A DNA stretch of 64,000 nt from Strigamia acuminata (Eukaryota; Arthropoda; Chilopoda; Geophilomorpha; Linotaeniidae): assembly GCA_949358305.1 (NCBI GenBank), contig OX442320.1, positions 10,804,259 to 10,868,258 of the forward strand, given 5' to 3'. Position 1 is the stretch's first letter. Every line of letters begins with the position of its first letter. The notes beneath the pieces are model-generated. The model was not told the DNA's origin and made no database searches. It was given only the letters and a program-made list of their open reading frames with translations. Made by a program: the position numbers and the translations under genes. Shown piece after piece: positions 62,601-64,000 of the stretch.

Positions 62601-63276
62601 AATATCCTCATTCTCCAACCTCCAACCCTCCTGTCTAAAATCAATCTCCCTCAAATGCGGCGCAAACACCGCATCGACGTAAACATTCATCAAATTCCGA
62701 AAATCCTTCGCATTCTGCGTCGCAAACGGATACATTGTATAATCCAGACCAGTCAGCGCATTCATATAAGTCGCCAACGACCGATTCGCCATCTTAAAGA
62801 ACGGATCCCGACACGGGTATTTTTTCGAGCCGCACAAAACCGTGTGCTCCAAAATATGCGACACTCCCGTGCTGTCCACTGGTGTCGTTCGAAATGCGAT
62901 GCTAAACGCGTTGTTCTCGTCATTTCTCGCGACGTGAATGTATTCGGCCCCGGTTTGGTCGTGGGTCAATTCCACGACTGTTGACAGCAATTCCGGGACT
63001 TGTTGCACCTTGAAATTAAAGAATATATATTTATTTATCTTTTTTTGTGTTATTAATATTTTTTCCGACGTGTTTTTACGTTTTTTACGGTAAATCCGAG
63101 TGTTTTTGTACCGGGAGTGAAATTCGCCGACTCGCTGGGTTTAATGGCGGTCACGTAGGAACTGAGTTTGTGGGTTTTTAATCTGGAGATTTAAAAAAAA
63201 TTAGATCGGTTTTGAATTTTTTTATGGTCGGTTTGGTTTACCTGGAAAAGAATTTACTTGCTAGTAGGTATCTCAT
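56668..63276 (-). CDS. PITRM1: PITRM1, mitochondrial presequence protease
   Basis: 997 residues (human about 1,037). Fourteen exons, 5' to 3': 63276-63242, 63182-63089, 63008-62538, 61703-61419, 61353-61265, 61198-60956, 59882-59786, 59720-59586, 59526-59271, 58601-57913, 57842-57601, 57156-57042, 56983-56850, 56776-56668; all phases agree. It is an M16C zinc metalloprotease that degrades cleaved targeting peptides in the mitochondrial matrix. The first exon, [12 protein letters not shown], is a short basic presequence. Zinc site: inverted H94-I-L-E97-H98, with the third ligand E195 in FNEMKGAF, exactly 97 residues after H98 as in the family. The C-terminal half keeps REKGGAYGG, needed in the catalytic chamber. 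The last exon (YLADPRKTG to EYKDM) is short and easy to miss. Convergent with DNAJC10. Confidence 0.95.
57230..57480. repeat. 20-21-bp minisatellite, PITRM1 intron
   Basis: Unit tgtaaaaatgcacttttttc plus g (21 bp), about six clean copies at 57330-57440, with looser aaaatgcattttt words around. Confidence 0.9.
58670..59215. repeat. 31-bp minisatellite, PITRM1 intron
   Basis: Clean 31-bp units from about 58920 to 59190 (ctcaatttttaacgttaatt, then ttaccattttt). The left part is built from shorter related words (ttttcaattttgaacga and ttaattttaccattttcct). Confidence 0.95.
59985..60870. repeat. ATGCA-rich array, PITRM1 intron
   Basis: Irregular array of gtaaaaatgcatattttgca, tctaaatctgcattt and aaaatacgtttttgctc words. 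A clean 21-bp block (tctgcaaattttgtatctaa plus a) is at 60575-60660. Confidence 0.92.
61730..62480. repeat. 31-bp minisatellite, PITRM1 intron
   Basis: Unit aaaaaatgacaatttcatgt, then cattttcgcgt (31 bp), about 20 diverged copies; best at 62000-62330. Confidence 0.93.
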
Positions 63277-63737
63277 GGTTCTGATATTTTTCTTTCCACA
63301 AAGGAATGATGAAATTTGCGACCCACGGAGCACGTTTCAAATAGCGGGTGATGCGAAAATGTGGAATGATTATTTAGAATTCAACGGATTTTATGGATTC
63401 AAACTAAATTTACTAAAATTTAACTTTATTTTTGTTTTAAAAATAGTTTCAAAACGTTTAACAACATCCAATTTCACCAAAATCGATTTATTCCTCTAAA
63501 AGAAACATCGAGAATCGCCTTTTCCAACCACCGACCAAACGTAAACAAATATGGCCGACTCTAGTTTCTCCATCCCAACGAACTGAACTGTTTTCATCAC
63601 AAAACGACGGAAAAAACACGAGCCAACAACCAAGTAACATATAAAAAACAACCATTTATTAGCGATACACAATTCCCCATAAATTTAATCTCAAAACATT
63701 TAAAAATTTCAGAATAAAAAAAAATCGCGTCATCCAT
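63277..63737. promoter_or_regulatory. Divergent promoter region of PITRM1 and ASB8
   Basis: 460 bp between the two start codons. A tttcag acceptor near 63712 suggests that the ASB8 leader is spliced, with a possible donor aaccaa|gtaaca near 63633. An aaatatggccgac word at about 63549 resembles a YY1-type site. No TATA box assigned. Confidence 0.45.
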
Positions 63738-63959
63738 ATGTGGTTTTTACTGGAGAAAACTCAACAGTCATACACCCTGTCGGAGAGGCTACTTCGCGCG
63801 ATCCAATTCACATCCGACCAAACCGGCGAAGATTTAGAAGATTTAATCGACCAAGGCGCCGCCGTCAACCAGCTTCATGGAACCCTTTTACCCCTACACT
63901 GTGCCTGCATGGCCAATGACGTCAGGGCACTCAAAATCCTCCTCGATCGAGGCGCACAC
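63738..63959 (+). CDS. ASB8: ASB8, ankyrin repeat and SOCS box protein, first coding exon
   Basis: Codons 1-74 of an ASB8 homologue. The start MW..L and YTLSERLLRAI, then EDLIDQGAAVN and HGTLLPLHCACMANDV, follow the N-terminus of vertebrate ASB8: a short leader, then ankyrin repeats. ASB proteins are substrate receptors of Cullin5 ubiquitin ligases through a C-terminal SOCS box, which lies beyond the window. I place the donor at CAC|gtaaat (63960), because the family match (GAHVN, then a new repeat) stops at that point. If the exon reads on, residues V-N-S-L would follow. Divergent from PITRM1. Confidence 0.85.
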
Positions 63960-64000
63960 GTAAATTCCCTCGCCTCAAATGATTTTCTGGCGAAATTTTG

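Overview
This window is nuclear DNA of an animal, most likely an arthropod or another protostome invertebrate. Coding blocks carry GT-AG introns with consistent phases, and their products match animal-specific families. The species cannot be told from the sequence. The DNA is AT-rich, and GC-richer exons stand out from introns full of T/A-rich tandem repeats and small inverted-repeat transposons.

Layout, left to right. (1) 6-7105 (+): the last 12 exons of RME-8/DNAJC13, an endosomal J-protein; its N-terminal part lies left of the window. (2) 7255-8390: scar of an old tandem duplication, with a broken copy of the 3' part of the next gene followed by a broken copy of one RME-8 exon. (3) 8457-9077 (-): a 165-residue coiled-coil RING-H2 protein. 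(4) 10094-48959 (+): a complete Elk-type (KCNH3/4/8-like) voltage-gated potassium channel, 16 exons and 937 residues over 39 kb; its introns hold most of the transposons and minisatellites. (5) 49714-51588 (-): an intronless-CDS type II membrane protein of the DUF229 (alkaline-phosphatase-like) family. (6) 52156-56608 (+): ERdj5/DNAJC10, an ER J-domain disulfide reductase with four CxxC centres and a C-terminal HDEL. (7) 56668-63276 (-): PITRM1, the mitochondrial presequence protease, 14 exons and 997 residues. (8) 63738-63959 (+): first coding exon of ASB8, running off the right edge.

The genes are an ordinary eukaryotic neighbourhood, not an operon or pathway cluster. Two are J-domain proteins (endosome and ER). 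DNAJC10 and PITRM1 converge with only 59 bp between stop codons. PITRM1 and ASB8 are divergent, as are the RING gene and Elk.

The unusual signal is in the non-coding DNA. Many introns have their own private minisatellite, and unit lengths fall mostly near 10, 20-21, 31 and 41-43 bp, close to whole DNA helical turns, with A/T-runs in phase. One, just before the Elk pore exon, is a roughly 41-bp array with 23 same-strand CCAAT boxes. Also notable are a perfect 47-bp-arm palindrome, a transposon nested in another with an intact empty site for comparison, a candidate promoter/first exon for a PAS-less Elk isoform, and blocks of A+C-rich versus G+T-rich strand that ignore exon boundaries.
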